Part shown: piece after piece, positions 45,585 to 57,060 of the stretch | Layout: each line of letters opens with the position of its first letter | How positions within the stretch are numbered: the stretch's first letter is position 1 | From: Canna indica | Taxonomy: Eukaryota; Streptophyta; Magnoliopsida; Zingiberales; Cannaceae | Assembly (NCBI GenBank): GCA_034359265.1 | Contig: CP136894.1 | Span: 28,240,501 to 28,304,500 of the forward strand | Direction of reading: 5' to 3' | DNA: 64,000 bases | The notes under the pieces: generated by a model | Database searches by the model: none | What the model saw: only the letters and a program-made list of their open reading frames with translations | What the model was told of the DNA's origin: nothing | Position numbers and translations under genes: made by a program

Positions 45585-47023
45585 TGTTGGCTTAAGGGTT
45601 TTTCTCAAGCCTCGATCTTTATTTTGATGATAACAAACAAGTATTTAATCTATGTGTGAAGTTTTGAGTTCAGGTTGAGGTTGCGATAAACATGCGAAGT
45701 TCGTTCAAATGAAACGAAAGAAAAGACCGTCGAATAAACGAAAGAAGAAAATATCAAAGAAAGGCTCGGGTTTATATCAAGTAGAAATCATGTAATATAC
45801 CCTTAGGATGATTTTATCATAAGTCAAATTGTAAAGTTATCCAAGTTGAAACTTGGTAACTAAACCCATAAAAAAAGCATGTAAAAAATTCAAAATAAAA
45901 TTCAGCCTCAGCCTGAGTTCGGTCGACCGAACAAGGCAAATTTTGGTAGTAGACTATTCGATCGATCGAATTTTGACAAAAAATGGCAGTAGCCATTCGG
46001 TCGACCGACCGAAGCTAAAATTTGGCAAAAGGCACGTCGGTCGACCGGATTACAAATTGAAGATCGCGCATCTAGGCTTCTCTGAATCGATCGATCGATC
46101 AGTCGACCGGATTGCAAATCACATATTACACCTCTGGCTTCACTGCATCGATCGACCGATCGGTCGACCGAACTGCGGATGGATGAAGTCGCAATCCATT
46201 CGGTCGACTCGTCGGTCGACCGAACAGTGCGAGTTAAACCAAGAAAGGGTAGCGATCGATCGGTCGATCGACCGACGATCGATCGACAAGCATCCTAACG
46301 GTTGTAACGACTAGTTTTTTGCCTGTTGAACAACCCGTTCAGTTGAGGGTTATAAATAATCCTCATCTAACTCTTTTAATTCTTCATGAAAATATTATTG
46401 AGCATTTTTAAGAAGTGATTCAAGCCTTTAAAGAGATCGATTATTGCGCACTCTGCTCTTCCTTTTTAACATTCTTCTTCAAGCGCCCGCTGCTCCTCAA
46501 CTCTGCTACCACTCAAGCTCATCTATTAGCAAGTTGAAGGCTTGAAGGCTTGGGAAAAGGGCATTGGTTTCTCTCTTAAATTCTTAGCTCTTTTTCATTG
46601 TATTTGAAGTTATTTTAAACCCGTTTTCACCTGTAATAGCTTGCTAGGTGTGCTAGAGAAACACTTAGGGTTAGACTTTGTAGATTTGTGTTTTGCCTAG
46701 ATGAATAAGTTTCAGGAGTTCTCAAAGAGGTGAGAATTGTGTCCTCAGTTGTATTCAAAGGAAAACACAAGTTCTGTAAAATAGTTGATTAGAAATCCTT
46801 GGTGTGGATCCAAGGTAATGGAGTAGGCGGTTGGCCGAACCACTATAAATACTTGTGTTAGCATTGTCAGTTGTTTGTGCTTATTGCTTTGTATTTATTA
46901 TTTCCGCATGCTATAAATATCGTGCTTAGCCTAACTAATCAAAAAATGATTAAAATCGAAGTTAAACAAATTAATAGATTAACATACTATTCACCCCCCT
47001 CTAGTGTGTCATTTCAACCAACA
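45585..47023 (+). repeat. 3' LTR of Sirevirus H, 1439 bp
   Basis: TGTTGGC...CCAACA, with palindrome array 45915-46290 and TATA box TTATAAATAA near 46349-46358. Highly similar to the 5' LTR with scattered substitutions, so the element is not brand-new. Confidence 0.9.
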
Positions 47024-47944
47024 ACGTCTCTATAATTCTCAAATGATGCAGCATGTTACCATCACAACCCAAATCCACTTTCCACCTGAGAAAATAAGCA
47101 TTAGAAAATAACCAGTATAAGAAATAAAATTGGATATGAAATGAATATTTTGTAGATTGTTTCAATATACTCAGATGCAGGGTAAAATTTACATGATCAA
47201 ATATTAGCAAAAACAATAATACTACAAACCACTTTTTGTTTAGATTTTGAATGTTATGAACAATTAATTACATCTTAAGGGCAATTAATGCTGTGAACAA
47301 AAACTTAAGGGCAAGTCTCTTTTACCAAACAATGTCAATGAAAAGGAATACTAAAATTGAAATGTTGAATAGCATATGACAATTTAAGAGATGAAATTAT
47401 AAATTAATTGACAATTTACCCGTGTCAATGGATTGGATTGGATTTTGAAATTAGAACTGAGCCAATCATTTAAGAGATGGGAGCGGAGAGGGGAGGAAGA
47501 GGGCGGCGAAGGACTGCAGGATGCGATGTGACAGCATCACCGTCGCCAAGTGAGAGGGGGGGGACGGGGGAGGGAGAGACGAACCTGATTTTGGATCGCA
47601 TATGATGAGGCGGCGTCGCAGAGGCATTTGAGGGGATCACTGTTTGGTTCACCGTAGAGGCATCACAGAGGGATTGGATCGCGTCAAACCCTTCTTCGAC
47701 GAGGATGGCCGAGGGTTTGAGGGGAGGTGGAGAAAGGGAGTTTCGCAGCAAATTATATTCGCCGAGGGTTTGAGCGGGACCACCGATCGAGGGTTCAAGG
47801 GGAACGGTCGAGGGTTCCACAGCAAGGGGAGGTGGAGATGACGAGGGAAGTTCCATAGCAAAGGTTTTTGAGGGGTTTTTGTAGCGGGCAAAGGGAAAAA
47901 AGATAGTCAGGGCGAGATTTTTTGTCGACTACGGAAAAAAGAGT
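47024..47944 (-). pseudogene. Exon-like fragments of an unidentified captured gene
   Basis: A segment beginning at a CTCAG/G acceptor (47086/47085) reads WKVDLGCDGNMLHHLRIIET to the Sirevirus H insertion. Farther upstream a Pro/Ser-rich frame (47856 down to about 47595) starts MELPSSSPPPLAVEPS and reaches an AATCAG/GTTCGT donor. It could be a first exon with a transit-like leader. I do not recognise either segment, and they may not be one gene. Confidence 0.35.
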
Positions 47945-48445
47945 GAGATATTTTAAGTATAGGAACGGTTTAGTTATTTGATTATTATTTTGGCTACGGG
48001 AACGGTTATTGTTTTTGTGTTCCCATAGTGTATCGGCTAAGGGAACTAGTTCGGAAACCGTTCCCATATATTGGCTACGGAAATGGTTCTTTTTTGTGTT
48101 CCCATAGTATATTGGCTAAGGGAACATTTTTTAAAATTATTCCTATAAGTAATGTATGGGAATACTTTTTTGATTGTTCCCAAAAGTGGCGTGACCACAA
48201 AGCCAAAATGTAGTAGTGTATAGCTAGAGCCTATGGGAATGGTTCCAAAATCGTTCCTATAGCTAGAGCCTACAAGAACTATTTTTTTGGCAATTTGGCC
48301 ATAGTTAGAAAACTCGTTCCTATAGCCTAGCGGAACGGTAGATTTTGTACACATGGGGAAATTGTTCCCATAGGTCTATGATCACGGTTTTTTATGTTTT
48401 GTGAATAATTTTTGAACGTTTCAACAGATCAAAAATGTTGTAGTG
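47945..48445. repeat. ATAGGAACGGTTT subterminal array, right
   Basis: The same motif family is inverted relative to 31811-32450. Two right ends occur: AAAATGTAGTAGTG ending at 48218 and GATCAAAAATGTTGTAGTG ending at 48445. Each is followed by TAT. Confidence 0.75.
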
Positions 48446-49375
48446 TATCTTGAAAGTTTTATACACGTACCAATTTAGAAATACTTATTTTTATTATTTT
48501 AAATTTGAATGTGACGCTGATACAAGTGTCTAACTTTTTGTAGATAGGTGTTGGTTAATTTGTAAGAAAAATTGTAGAAAACAAGGTATTTAAATTGATT
48601 ATGGTTTGCAAATATATATTATATTAATTTTATGTTTGGCAGGGAAAGAGGATGGATTGATTTCTTCTCTCAACTTTTTGCGCGCAAAGCAACAAGCGAA
48701 GAGCGCACCACCATCCCTAGCTTTTTGGTCACGAACTAGTACGACAATCAAGCAGACGACGAATGAAGTTATCTGTGTGTTGTCTTCCTCACAAGGCGGA
48801 TTTAGATTCTGTGAGATGCAGCCAGGGAAATACGAGGAAATTCAAATACGAGTGGCTGACAATATCTCCACAAAATCTAGCTCCTTGTCGACTCGACTGG
48901 GCCCGACCTCACAAAAACCACTTTGATTTCCCGCCACACATTCTTACTTACCCTTAATTGGTTGTCCCCTTCAATTAGCTTGAGCGCTTAGTTAATCTTC
49001 TTGGCTTAATTTAAGAACTAATTATAAAATGTGATCCCTTTAATGATATATATATGCTTCTGCTTGATTCATATATAGGCGATCAATAGAAAAGTAGTTA
49101 AGTTGATCATCTTCATATTTAGTTGCAGAATCGAGGAGAGATCTCAAATATTTATAGCATCATCTTATATGTAGGCATGTTCTTTCCGATCTTTGAATAC
49201 TTTTTAGGGGCAAATATCTCAAATATGCTTGTCCTATACTATTATATTTGCGTGAAATGGTAGCTGCTTGGATTAGAAAAGACCAACATTATTTATATGT
49301 TAATAACGATTTGATCCCATTAATCTACATCGAGGTTGCACGAAATTATGAGTCAAAATTATTGACGATTTGAGG
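48446..49375. other. Sequence without recognised genes
   Basis: A 106-codon plus frame (48606-48926) and neighbours show no domain. The GC-richer part (48640-48940) may be part of an old element. Confidence 0.35.
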
Positions 49376-49760
49376 TCAAGCTAGACACTACTTAGTCCGA
49401 GACTTCATCCGATCATACAAGGACATGTGCGTCCCCATTAATTATGAGGGATTCATCAATTATGAATCCAAAATCTCCGTAATTAACCCCGAACCATTCT
49501 GAGCACATCTCTACGAGATTCGTGGTGGCATTATCGTCACACATCCCTCATCCTACACGTACTATATATAGACACAGGCGCACATCAGGTGTACACCTAG
49601 ATTCCAATTTTTCATACGCATATCTAAATTTTTTTTACTTGAGCGTCAAAGTGTCTTTGCAGATCCTCATCGCAGTCGCACCGGACCAGGAGATGCGCAG
49701 GAATGCATCACCCCGATTTCAGACTGCAACAACAATTTCTATACATCAATTAGGAACATC
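49376..49760 (+). repeat. Old LTR relic, copy 1
   Basis: It shares CTACGAGATTC..GG, CACATCAGGT.TA, GATTC.AATTT and ACTTGAGCGTC..GGTGTCTTTG-type blocks, in order, with 52490-52740. The TTGAGCGTC...TTTGCAG ending recalls Ty3/gypsy Tat-lineage LTRs. A TATATATAGACAC TATA-like sequence lies at 49563. Ends are not definable. Confidence 0.45.
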
Positions 49761-49920
49761 ATTATCAATGTTCCAAACCAAATATATAACATTGTTGGTT
49801 TGATCAAAACATTAAATCCGATAAAGAACAATTAATTCCAGTATGGTAATTAAGAATCTATTAATACAAACCAGTAATCCAAAACTTTTCTATTTCTATT
49901 TTTTTAATTTTTTTTAAACT

Positions 49921-49965
49921 GTTCATACTGTTCATACTGTTCATACTGTTCATACTGTTCATGCT
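49921..49965 (+). repeat. 9 bp minisatellite
   Basis: Five copies of GTTCATACT, the last with one change. Confidence 0.95.
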
Positions 49966-50469
49966 AGCTAGTATCAAACTGATTCGGTCTGACTTCAAAA
50001 GCATTGGTCACAGACTCACAGTTTTACGTGGAATTCCATTATTTTAACGTGCTAGGTTGCCTGCTTTTATTTTTAGCAAATGCAAGGATGTTTTTGTCCG
50101 CAAAATTAGCTTTCACAAAGAATAAACTTTATATGATCGATAGATATTTTTACAGATTTGCTTGTGAGTAGAAGAATATATATATATAAACTTTGGCAAC
50201 ACCAGAATCTTTGTTGCAATTAAGATGTGCAACGAATACCGAAATTCCATGTTACAAACTTGATCCTACAATTATTACAGTTATTCGTCAACCACATGAT
50301 ACGATCAGATTCATTCTACGTTCTAAGAAACCCTGATAAAAAAAAAAGGTTGACATGCAAGATCTACACAAACAATCAATGTTGCCAAATGCTGAAAACA
50401 AACACATTCATCAAATAAAACATGCATGCAAGATGAACACAAAACTAGAGATGCAGATTAATGGGTATA
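49966..50469. other. 3' flank of the HyPRP gene
   Basis: AT-rich with no second gene. The 3' UTR and poly(A) site presumably fall in 50300-50469, but no single signal stands out. Confidence 0.4.
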
Positions 50470-50898
50470 TTAAGAACACTCGAAGCCATTGGGGACCTTC
50501 TTCCCGCAGTAGTTGACGAGCAGGCTGAGGTGGACGGGGATATTGAGGTTGATGCCCAGAATGTTGGCCTTGATGGCGGTGCAAAGGCACATGGCCACCT
50601 CGAGGTCGGCCAGCCCATCTAGGAGGCTGCAGCATGGCTCCTTGGGCGGTGCCATATTCACGTTGACCAACCCGAGCACGTTGGCGCAAACGCCGAGCTT
50701 GAGTGCGTCGCGTGGGCAGCTCTTCTCAGCTTTCGGTGGTGGTGTCGGGGTCGGGGTCGGCTTGGAGCACGGGCTCGGTGGCGATGGCATAACGGGGACG
50801 CCGCCGCCGCCGCCTCCGCCACAGGCCGCAATGAGGTTGAAGGAGATGATGTTGAGAAGGAGGAAGAGAGCAAGGTGAGCCGAGAACCTGGAGGCCAT
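50470..50898 (-). CDS. Hybrid proline-rich protein with eight-cysteine domain (DC2.15-like), 142 aa
   Basis: A cell-wall or secreted protein of the HyPRP/lipid-transfer-like superfamily. Residues 1-26 form a signal peptide (hydrophobic [15 protein letters not shown]), followed by a Gly7 run and a short Pro/Thr-rich linker ([10 protein letters not shown]). From residue 61 comes the eight-cysteine motif: C-x9-C-x17-CC-x13-CxC-x24-C-x9-C, ending FECS, with the hydrophobic core [13 protein letters not shown] and [12 protein letters not shown]. Length and intronless structure match the family. The ATG at 50898 begins the signal peptide and a TATA-like site lies about 80 bp upstream. Homologues are linked to wall strength, stress or lipid signalling, and the role of this one is inferred. 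It appears intact and is the only intact host gene here. Confidence 0.93.
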   Translation of the reverse strand: MASRFSAHLALFLLLNIISFNLIAACGGGGGGGVPVMPSPPSPCSKPTPTPTPPPKAEKSCPRDALKLGVCANVLGLVNVNMAPPKEPCCSLLDGLADLEVAMCLCTAIKANILGINLNIPVHLSLLVNYCGKKVPNGFECS

Positions 50899-50977
50899 GA
50901 TCGACTCCAGTGAAACTGAAGTCGTAACTGGAGAGTTAGGGATGGGAGTATGGGAAAGCTAGCTTGGGTAGGCAGGG

Positions 50978-50986
50978 CTATATATA
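50978..50986 (-). promoter_or_regulatory. Likely TATA box of the HyPRP gene
   Basis: Minus strand TATATATAG, about 80 bp upstream of the ATG, followed by a short leader. A poly(T)/poly(A) tract lies just upstream of it (50990-51006). Confidence 0.65.
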
Positions 50987-52130
50987 AAAAGATTTTTTTT
51001 TTTTTTATTCTTCATTTTTCTAAGCCATATTAACTAGTTGAACGATGATATCAGCAAAGTTAATTTGACGGGTTCATCCAATCAAAATAAAAATATATAG
51101 TAAGGTTAATAAAAAAAGTTATTAATTTTAAGTAATGTTTTAAACTCGAACGAAATTATAAGTTATTCTTAAAAAATAATATTAGTTGAATTAATTAAAT
51201 TGAAGGAGAGACTACCAAACTAAATATTTGAAGGACGAAATTATAAGTTATTCTTAAAAAATAATATTAGTTGAATTAAGTAAATTGAAGGAGAGACTGG
51301 TAGGACAAGACGTATGGAGGTAGACTTGGCCATGTGGATGAAGTGAGGATATTTAGCTGGCAAAATGAAGGACGACGAGATGTAGTCTTGGAGGCTTGTG
51401 TAAAGGCAGGGCAAATATTAGCACGCTTTTCGTTGCCCATATGTCTTTGTCTTGGCAGGTAATTATTACGAGGGAAATGGTAAGATTCCGTTGGTGCACA
51501 TATAAAGTGATGATGCTAGAACACTAGAACATACATGTAAAGCCATCACATGAATTTGGCTACATCTCCAGATATGTATGTATGATGGCATTAGATAAAG
51601 CCGATAATATTGGATTGGAGAACATAACATATAGAGGGGTTTAATGTGTTTTGCATAATCGGACACAATGGCAATAATTTTCGCCTCGGATCCCAACTTT
51701 TCTGCTATGATCAATTATAGGTGCATGCGATGTAATATTTTTTACTTAAACGAGCAGTAGCTTTATATAATAATAATAAAACTCTCGAGTTCCAAATTGC
51801 TATCATGATATGCTATGTATATCTGATTGATATGAGATGATAGAAATACCCTACTATGCGTTTCTCCTAATTGGAACCCTAACGAGTTGCTTATTGAACA
51901 TACTTTCTCGCACATGAACACTATTTTTATCATTATTCATGAAATTAAGCCATGTGTCATGAAATTTTCTCTTTTCGCCTTACCAAGTGAGGTTCGACTA
52001 AATAGAAGTGGGCTAAGTCTTATAAATGAAATATTTTCTACTATATTCTTATTTCTTGGAATATTCACTATAAAAAAATAATTTTTCACTAACAAATTAA
52101 TTATCAACAAACTAATTTTATTGGTATTAC
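50987..52130. other. Upstream region of the HyPRP gene with an 85 bp direct duplication
   Basis: Block 51151-51213 is repeated at 51236-51298 (CGAAATTATAAGTTATTC... to GGAGAGACT) with one difference. No other gene is seen. Any distal promoter elements would be here. Confidence 0.7.
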
Positions 52131-52760
52131 CAAAGAGTCACAAAGCAACGGAACTGAAGCACACCAAGTTCTTCTACTTCAGTAATTTGGCTAAGGACAT
52201 ATCAGAACCGATACTCAGAGCACACAAAAATTTCGATCGACAGACAAACAGAAATCGACTGACTATTAAAGCTCGGCACAAAGTCATCGGACTTCGACCA
52301 AGCTCGAGGGCTACAGACTAGACTAGCACTCTTGGCCCAATCTAACCAAGACTGAAAGCGCTCCAACTCATGAACCAAACTCGTATCAAACTGACTACAA
52401 CTTAGCTTGGGGCTTCACCCAACCAAACAAGGATATCAACATCCTTCGTTTATTACTAGGGATTCGGTAGTAATGAGTCCGCCATCTTAGGGATAAACAC
52501 TGACCTATTCAGGATATATCCCTACGAGATTCTGGGAGACATCATCACCGAACACCTCGACTTGCCTCATAAAAAAGACATGACACACATCAGGTATATT
52601 CTCGATTCTAATTTCATACCTATTATCTGGAATCCCCTCCCACTTGAGCGTCGGGGTGTCTTTGTAGGTCACCACAGGAGCCACGCTGGACCAAGGAGAT
52701 ACGGAGACTTTCAGCACCCCCGACTTCAGGCGAGAACATATACATATGCATAATTAAGTA
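52131..52760 (+). repeat. Old LTR relic, copy 2
   Basis: Homologous in order to 49376-49760, especially 52535-52740. It precedes GC-richer sequence without coding domains. Confidence 0.45.
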
Positions 52761-53959
52761 TATGGAACAACTAAAATGGGCAACTATTTCTGCCTGAGGG
52801 TTGGGGCCTTCTAGTTCGATTCAGTGTCTCTCCTTGTCTGGTCCGACTCCGACGGGGAGGGGGACTTGCAAAAGATACTCTGACACTCAAGTCAATGGGA
52901 CTCCAAGGTGGAGGTAATGGAAATTGGAATTAGCGGTTACCTGAGGTGCGCCGTGTGCGCCGTGTCTATATTTATTGTAGGTGGAGGTCACGACGTCGCC
53001 CGAAAATCTCGTGGTGATATTTCCCAGAATGGGTTGAGGTTGATCCCGAAGATGGCAGACTCGTAATGGCGTATCTCTCCTGATAAGATAGGATGTGGGT
53101 ATTAAGATTGTGTGTCGAGCTCTAAGTGAGCTAGGTTGGCCTTCATGACCTCGGTTGATCATGGGAGGAGTACACAATTTTTTATATATTGCTTCGGTAT
53201 TCAGATAGGATGTTGACGCCTGCGTGAGCTCTTTCGGATGTAGATATATCTCGGCAGAAAAGTAATCATGAATAAAGATTTGATAATCGGTTCCTAGAGC
53301 ATTGAGCGTGAGTTATAACTTGACGGAAAAGAAGCCTCTTGGATCCATCAATTACGGTGACAGTTCACGTTCCAGGCCTATAAATAGCCCCTGGCTTGTT
53401 GTGTGTTTTGGAAATCATGGACTGGGAAGTGTCGAAGATTACCATTTCGCTGGAGGTTGCTCTTACCTGTTTGGCAAAGGGTTCATCGCTTGTCGTGGGT
53501 TTGTATCATCAGGCTTAAGGATTTGGGGAAGAGAAAGACTTCAAAGTGTGGGTATGTACCATTAGGCTTACGACGAAGTTGTTCCGATAGATTTTAGGAT
53601 TTGTCGTTATTTAGAACTCTTGTGACTGGTTCCCAGGATGTGTCGAAGCTATTCTATGACCCAATTTGCGCACGACGTTATATCCTGGTAGTAGAATCCT
53701 GAGCCGAAGTTTCTCGCTTGCGTAGCTTGGTCAGTGATGATATTTTCGGAACGCTCTCTAAGTAGATGCTTTGTGTGGCAGTTTTTCTTGCTTTTTTCGT
53801 TGATGAGTAGCCCTTTGTAGGTTTGTAAGTATAACCATTCCCCTTGCGGGACTTTATGATTGAAAGAGATATCTTCTATTCCTTGTTATGTTTTTTGCCA
53901 AGTTGTTGTTCCCTACATGTTTCGATTAGATTAGTATCTAAACTATGGTTTACCAGTTT
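52761..53959 (+). other. Retroelement-like sequence with a strong TATA box
   Basis: GGCCTATAAATAGCCCC at 53369-53385 is a canonical plant TATA context. The flanking 0.6 kb is LTR-like but without recognised ends. The frames here (52887-53177 minus, 53302-53565 plus) have no domain. Confidence 0.35.
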
Positions 53960-53998
53960 TGTAACACCCCTAACCCAATCAACCGTAACACCGAGTCA

Positions 53999-54341
53999 CG
54001 CTACAAAAAAATAGGGTATCATCAATGGATTAAATTCATTAGTAATAGTCAAAAATTCGTTGGTAATAGTCAAGAATTCGTTGATAATACTAACACCAAT
54101 GGATTTTCATTGGTAAAATTTATTGGTGATACTATGCTAGGTATTACCAATGGATATTACAATTGTCCGTTGGTAATACCAACGGATAAAGATATATTTG
54201 TTGGTAATTACCAACAAATGAGTTGGTAATTTTATTGGTAATACCAACAAATGATATATTTGTTGATAATTTTGTTGGTAATACCAACAAAATTAATTTG
54301 TTGGTAGTTATTTATTGGTGAAAGTCTATTTTCTTGTAGTG
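53999..54341. mobile_element. CACTA-type MITE, 343 bp
   Basis: The left end CGCTACAAAAAAATAG and right end CTATTTTCTTGTAGTG are inverted with two mismatches. Target duplication TCA is perfect (53996-53998 and 54342-54344). The interior is made of TTGGTAATACCAACGGAT-like inverted motifs. It encodes no protein. Confidence 0.85.
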
Positions 54342-56903
54342 TCAGGAAACGCTACATCCTGTGCTAAGAGCACATAAAACTTATCTCAATAAATTTCCTT
54401 TCATGGATTATCCCAACTTAGCTTGTATATTCTATTCAACCAAAAAAAAAAAAACTGTAAGAGTTTCCCCTAAGATCTTTATCACATCCTGTTAACACAA
54501 ATACAAGTTTACACTTCTAATCCACTCTCGAAACTAAGGTGTATATTATTAATTCACATAATCATTTCACACTTTATAATACACACATCATTAAACAGTT
54601 CATGCTTTATGCACAAAAATAAATCTTTATCACAAATTTACATATACAAAGTCCAACATCACTTTCTAGCAAATGTGTACATGCCAAAATTCTCGAGATT
54701 CAAAACTATTACATAACCAAAAGATCTTGATGCATCTACAGCAATGTCTGTGTGGTGGCTCCAGCTTTTTAGCAGATCCACCAAGGTCCACCTGTGGGTC
54801 AAATGCTATCTACTACCTACGTATGGAAAAGCCAACGCGCTAAGCAAAGAAGCTTAATTTGTGGTGCTTATATAAGTTTTAACTTTTCCAAATATCACGT
54901 TTGTCATTGTAATATAAAAAACATGTAAACATAATGGCAATGAATTAAAAAGGTTAAAACAAATATTTTGACACAATTCACTAACTCACGGCAAGCATGC
55001 ATGTACCTCAAATAATCTAATTACTTATTCATTTATATATTTTCTTAATCATTTTATGATGCACATTCATTTCAAATGCCCAAAGTAAGCTTTGGCGGAA
55101 TTTCAACGAGTCGGATAATGGGACGGTGGCACACAGTGGCTAACAGTGGCATAAAATGTCTAAACGGTGACACATAGTGCCTGAATGGTGGCGCATAACG
55201 TACGCCTAGTAGATCAAATCATGGGACCTGGCACCAAGTGCCTCAAATGGTCCGGATCAAATAAACAATGCAGTGCTGGTTTATTAGGGACAATACTTAT
55301 TTATACACAATTGTTCTCGACGTCATGCAACATGAACACTTCATCACTTGAATTATACAAAATCAACATCAACGTTCATATAATTTATTTCAAATGCATT
55401 AGAGCATGTATACACGTACAAGAATTCTCATAGTGATAAGCATTACCAAATTTGTCCAAAAACAGATTTGATGTGTCTCTTTGCTATTGCATTTTGACTT
55501 AGTAAATTCATAAATTAAACATTGCCTAATTCATGAGATTTCTAGACCTATGTCTTAGTATTACAAGGAATTTGAATAACTTAATTTGGATTCATGCATC
55601 AAAAATTATTGTCATTTGATTCCAGCTGTCCAAAACTCAAATTTTAATTCTCAATTTGCAGGGCAGAGTTTCTGGACTAACTTGGTGTCCAATTTCATTT
55701 CGGATGCAATTATAATTTATCAATTTAGTCTTCATGAAAGTTGTTCCTCTATATCTTAACTTTCCATAGGTGGAATAATCACTCAATTTTGAGCTTTTTA
55801 AAGTGAGTTATAACCATTTAATTTCGAACTGGTACATAATAGGGCAAACCATTTCCAGAATTCGTACACTGACTTTTACCCAATTTTTGAGCTACTTATA
55901 CTCAAATTTTGGGCAGACTTTGTTCATGAAAATTTTAGGATTATCACTTATCTTTCATTTGACACAAGATTCAAATCAATTGGAGTTCTAAAATGCAAGT
56001 CACAGCCCTAAATGTATCTATTGTGCAAGCTGTCTACGTACACTAGGTTCATCATTTATATGTTTAGTCTTCCACAACATTTCATACAAGCAATTGATTT
56101 TGCATGAATTTACACATAGCAACCATCATTATTTCACACATAAGTTAAGTATTTTCATTAAATTTCACCAAAGCCACAACACAACAAAAACCCTAGATTA
56201 GGCATATTTAAGAAAATTAGGGAAAATCTAAAATTTGCATGAGCATAAACCTCTTGATGCCAAAATGACTTATAAAACTTCCAAAATACTCTTTAAACTA
56301 CTTCTTTCCTTACTCTTTCTTTATTCCTCATTCTCTTTACCTTCAAGAACCAACACATACTCTCAATAAAAACTCAAATTAATGCATGGATGAAGATTGA
56401 TGGGTGAATTTAAATCACTTATCTCACTTATTAAAAATGGTGTCCCTATTCATCCCTTAAATCCCCAACTTCTATTGAATTTAATGCTTGGATCTTGCTT
56501 CTTGTGAGCTCAATTGAAGATTTGTATGTGTAATTGGTGGAATCTTTGGTGATCTAGTGGAAATTTGGTAGAATGGAAGAAAAGAAAATGAAGTGAAGAG
56601 GGAGATGAGGATGATACGATTGTGGGAGGAGGAAGAAGAAGACAAAATATGTGATGACTTTCTCTAGAAGACTCCCTATCTTTATTTCTCTTAGATGGCT
56701 AGGATTAGATATCAAGATCGACTGACTATAGTTATTCTCACCTAAAAAAAAAAAAATTCTTTTTTTTTGTTTTTTTTCATCCCCTATTAAACTCATTTCC
56801 ATCTCAGTTTTAATACTTGAGTCCCAGATAGTACTATTCGCAAATTGAAGTTTTCGGGGCGTCACACGGGATATTTCGGGATATTCCAAGATGTTCCGAG
56901 ATA

Positions 56904-57060
56904 TTTCGGAATGTTACAACATCCCATTCGGGCCATTTCGGAATGTTACAACATCTCATTTGGGATGTTCCGGAATGCTACAACATCTCATTTGGGATAT
57001 TTCGGAATGTTCGGGAATGTTACAATATCCCATCCGGGCTATTCGATCCAGAATGCTACA
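56904..57060 (-). repeat. 32 bp minisatellite at the LTR edge
   Basis: About four to five units based on TTTCGGAATGTTACAACATC with CCATTYGGG tails; the last unit carries a small insertion. Confidence 0.85.

Larger units (their letters stand above)
36931..47023 (+). mobile_element. Gag-only Sirevirus H, 10.1 kb including a nested solo LTR
   Basis: The 5' LTR is 36931-41015 (1468 bp after removing the nested insert), primer site 41017, gag 41041-42435, a 3.1 kb spacer, and the 3' LTR 45585-47023 (1439 bp). Flanks are GCATC (36926-36930) and ACGTC (47024-47028), consistent with one GCGTC duplication after two transitions. No protease, integrase or RT lies between gag and the 3' LTR. This matches the described TR-GAG class of gag-only non-autonomous elements. 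It interrupts Pack-CACTA W. Confidence 0.9.
31920..48445. mobile_element. Candidate gene-capturing CACTA element (Pack-CACTA W)
   Basis: A left end at 31920-31938 (CCCTACAATATTTTTGACC) and a right end at 48427-48445 are inverted partners, matching at 16 of 19 positions. The sequence inside each end matches in inverted order (CCTATGG..ACGATTTTCCCATGTGTAC near 32000 against 48330-48370), with shared ATAGGAACGGTTT motifs. Flanking trinucleotides are TTT and TAT, so a target duplication is not proven. Removing Sirevirus H leaves about 6.4 kb containing fragments of at least three host-like genes on both strands. No transposase is visible. Confidence 0.55.

Noticed and set aside
50513..50878. Plus-strand 121-codon ORF antisense to the HyPRP gene
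   Set aside because: It is a shadow of the GC-rich coding sequence. The minus-strand frame has the signal peptide and all eight cysteines.
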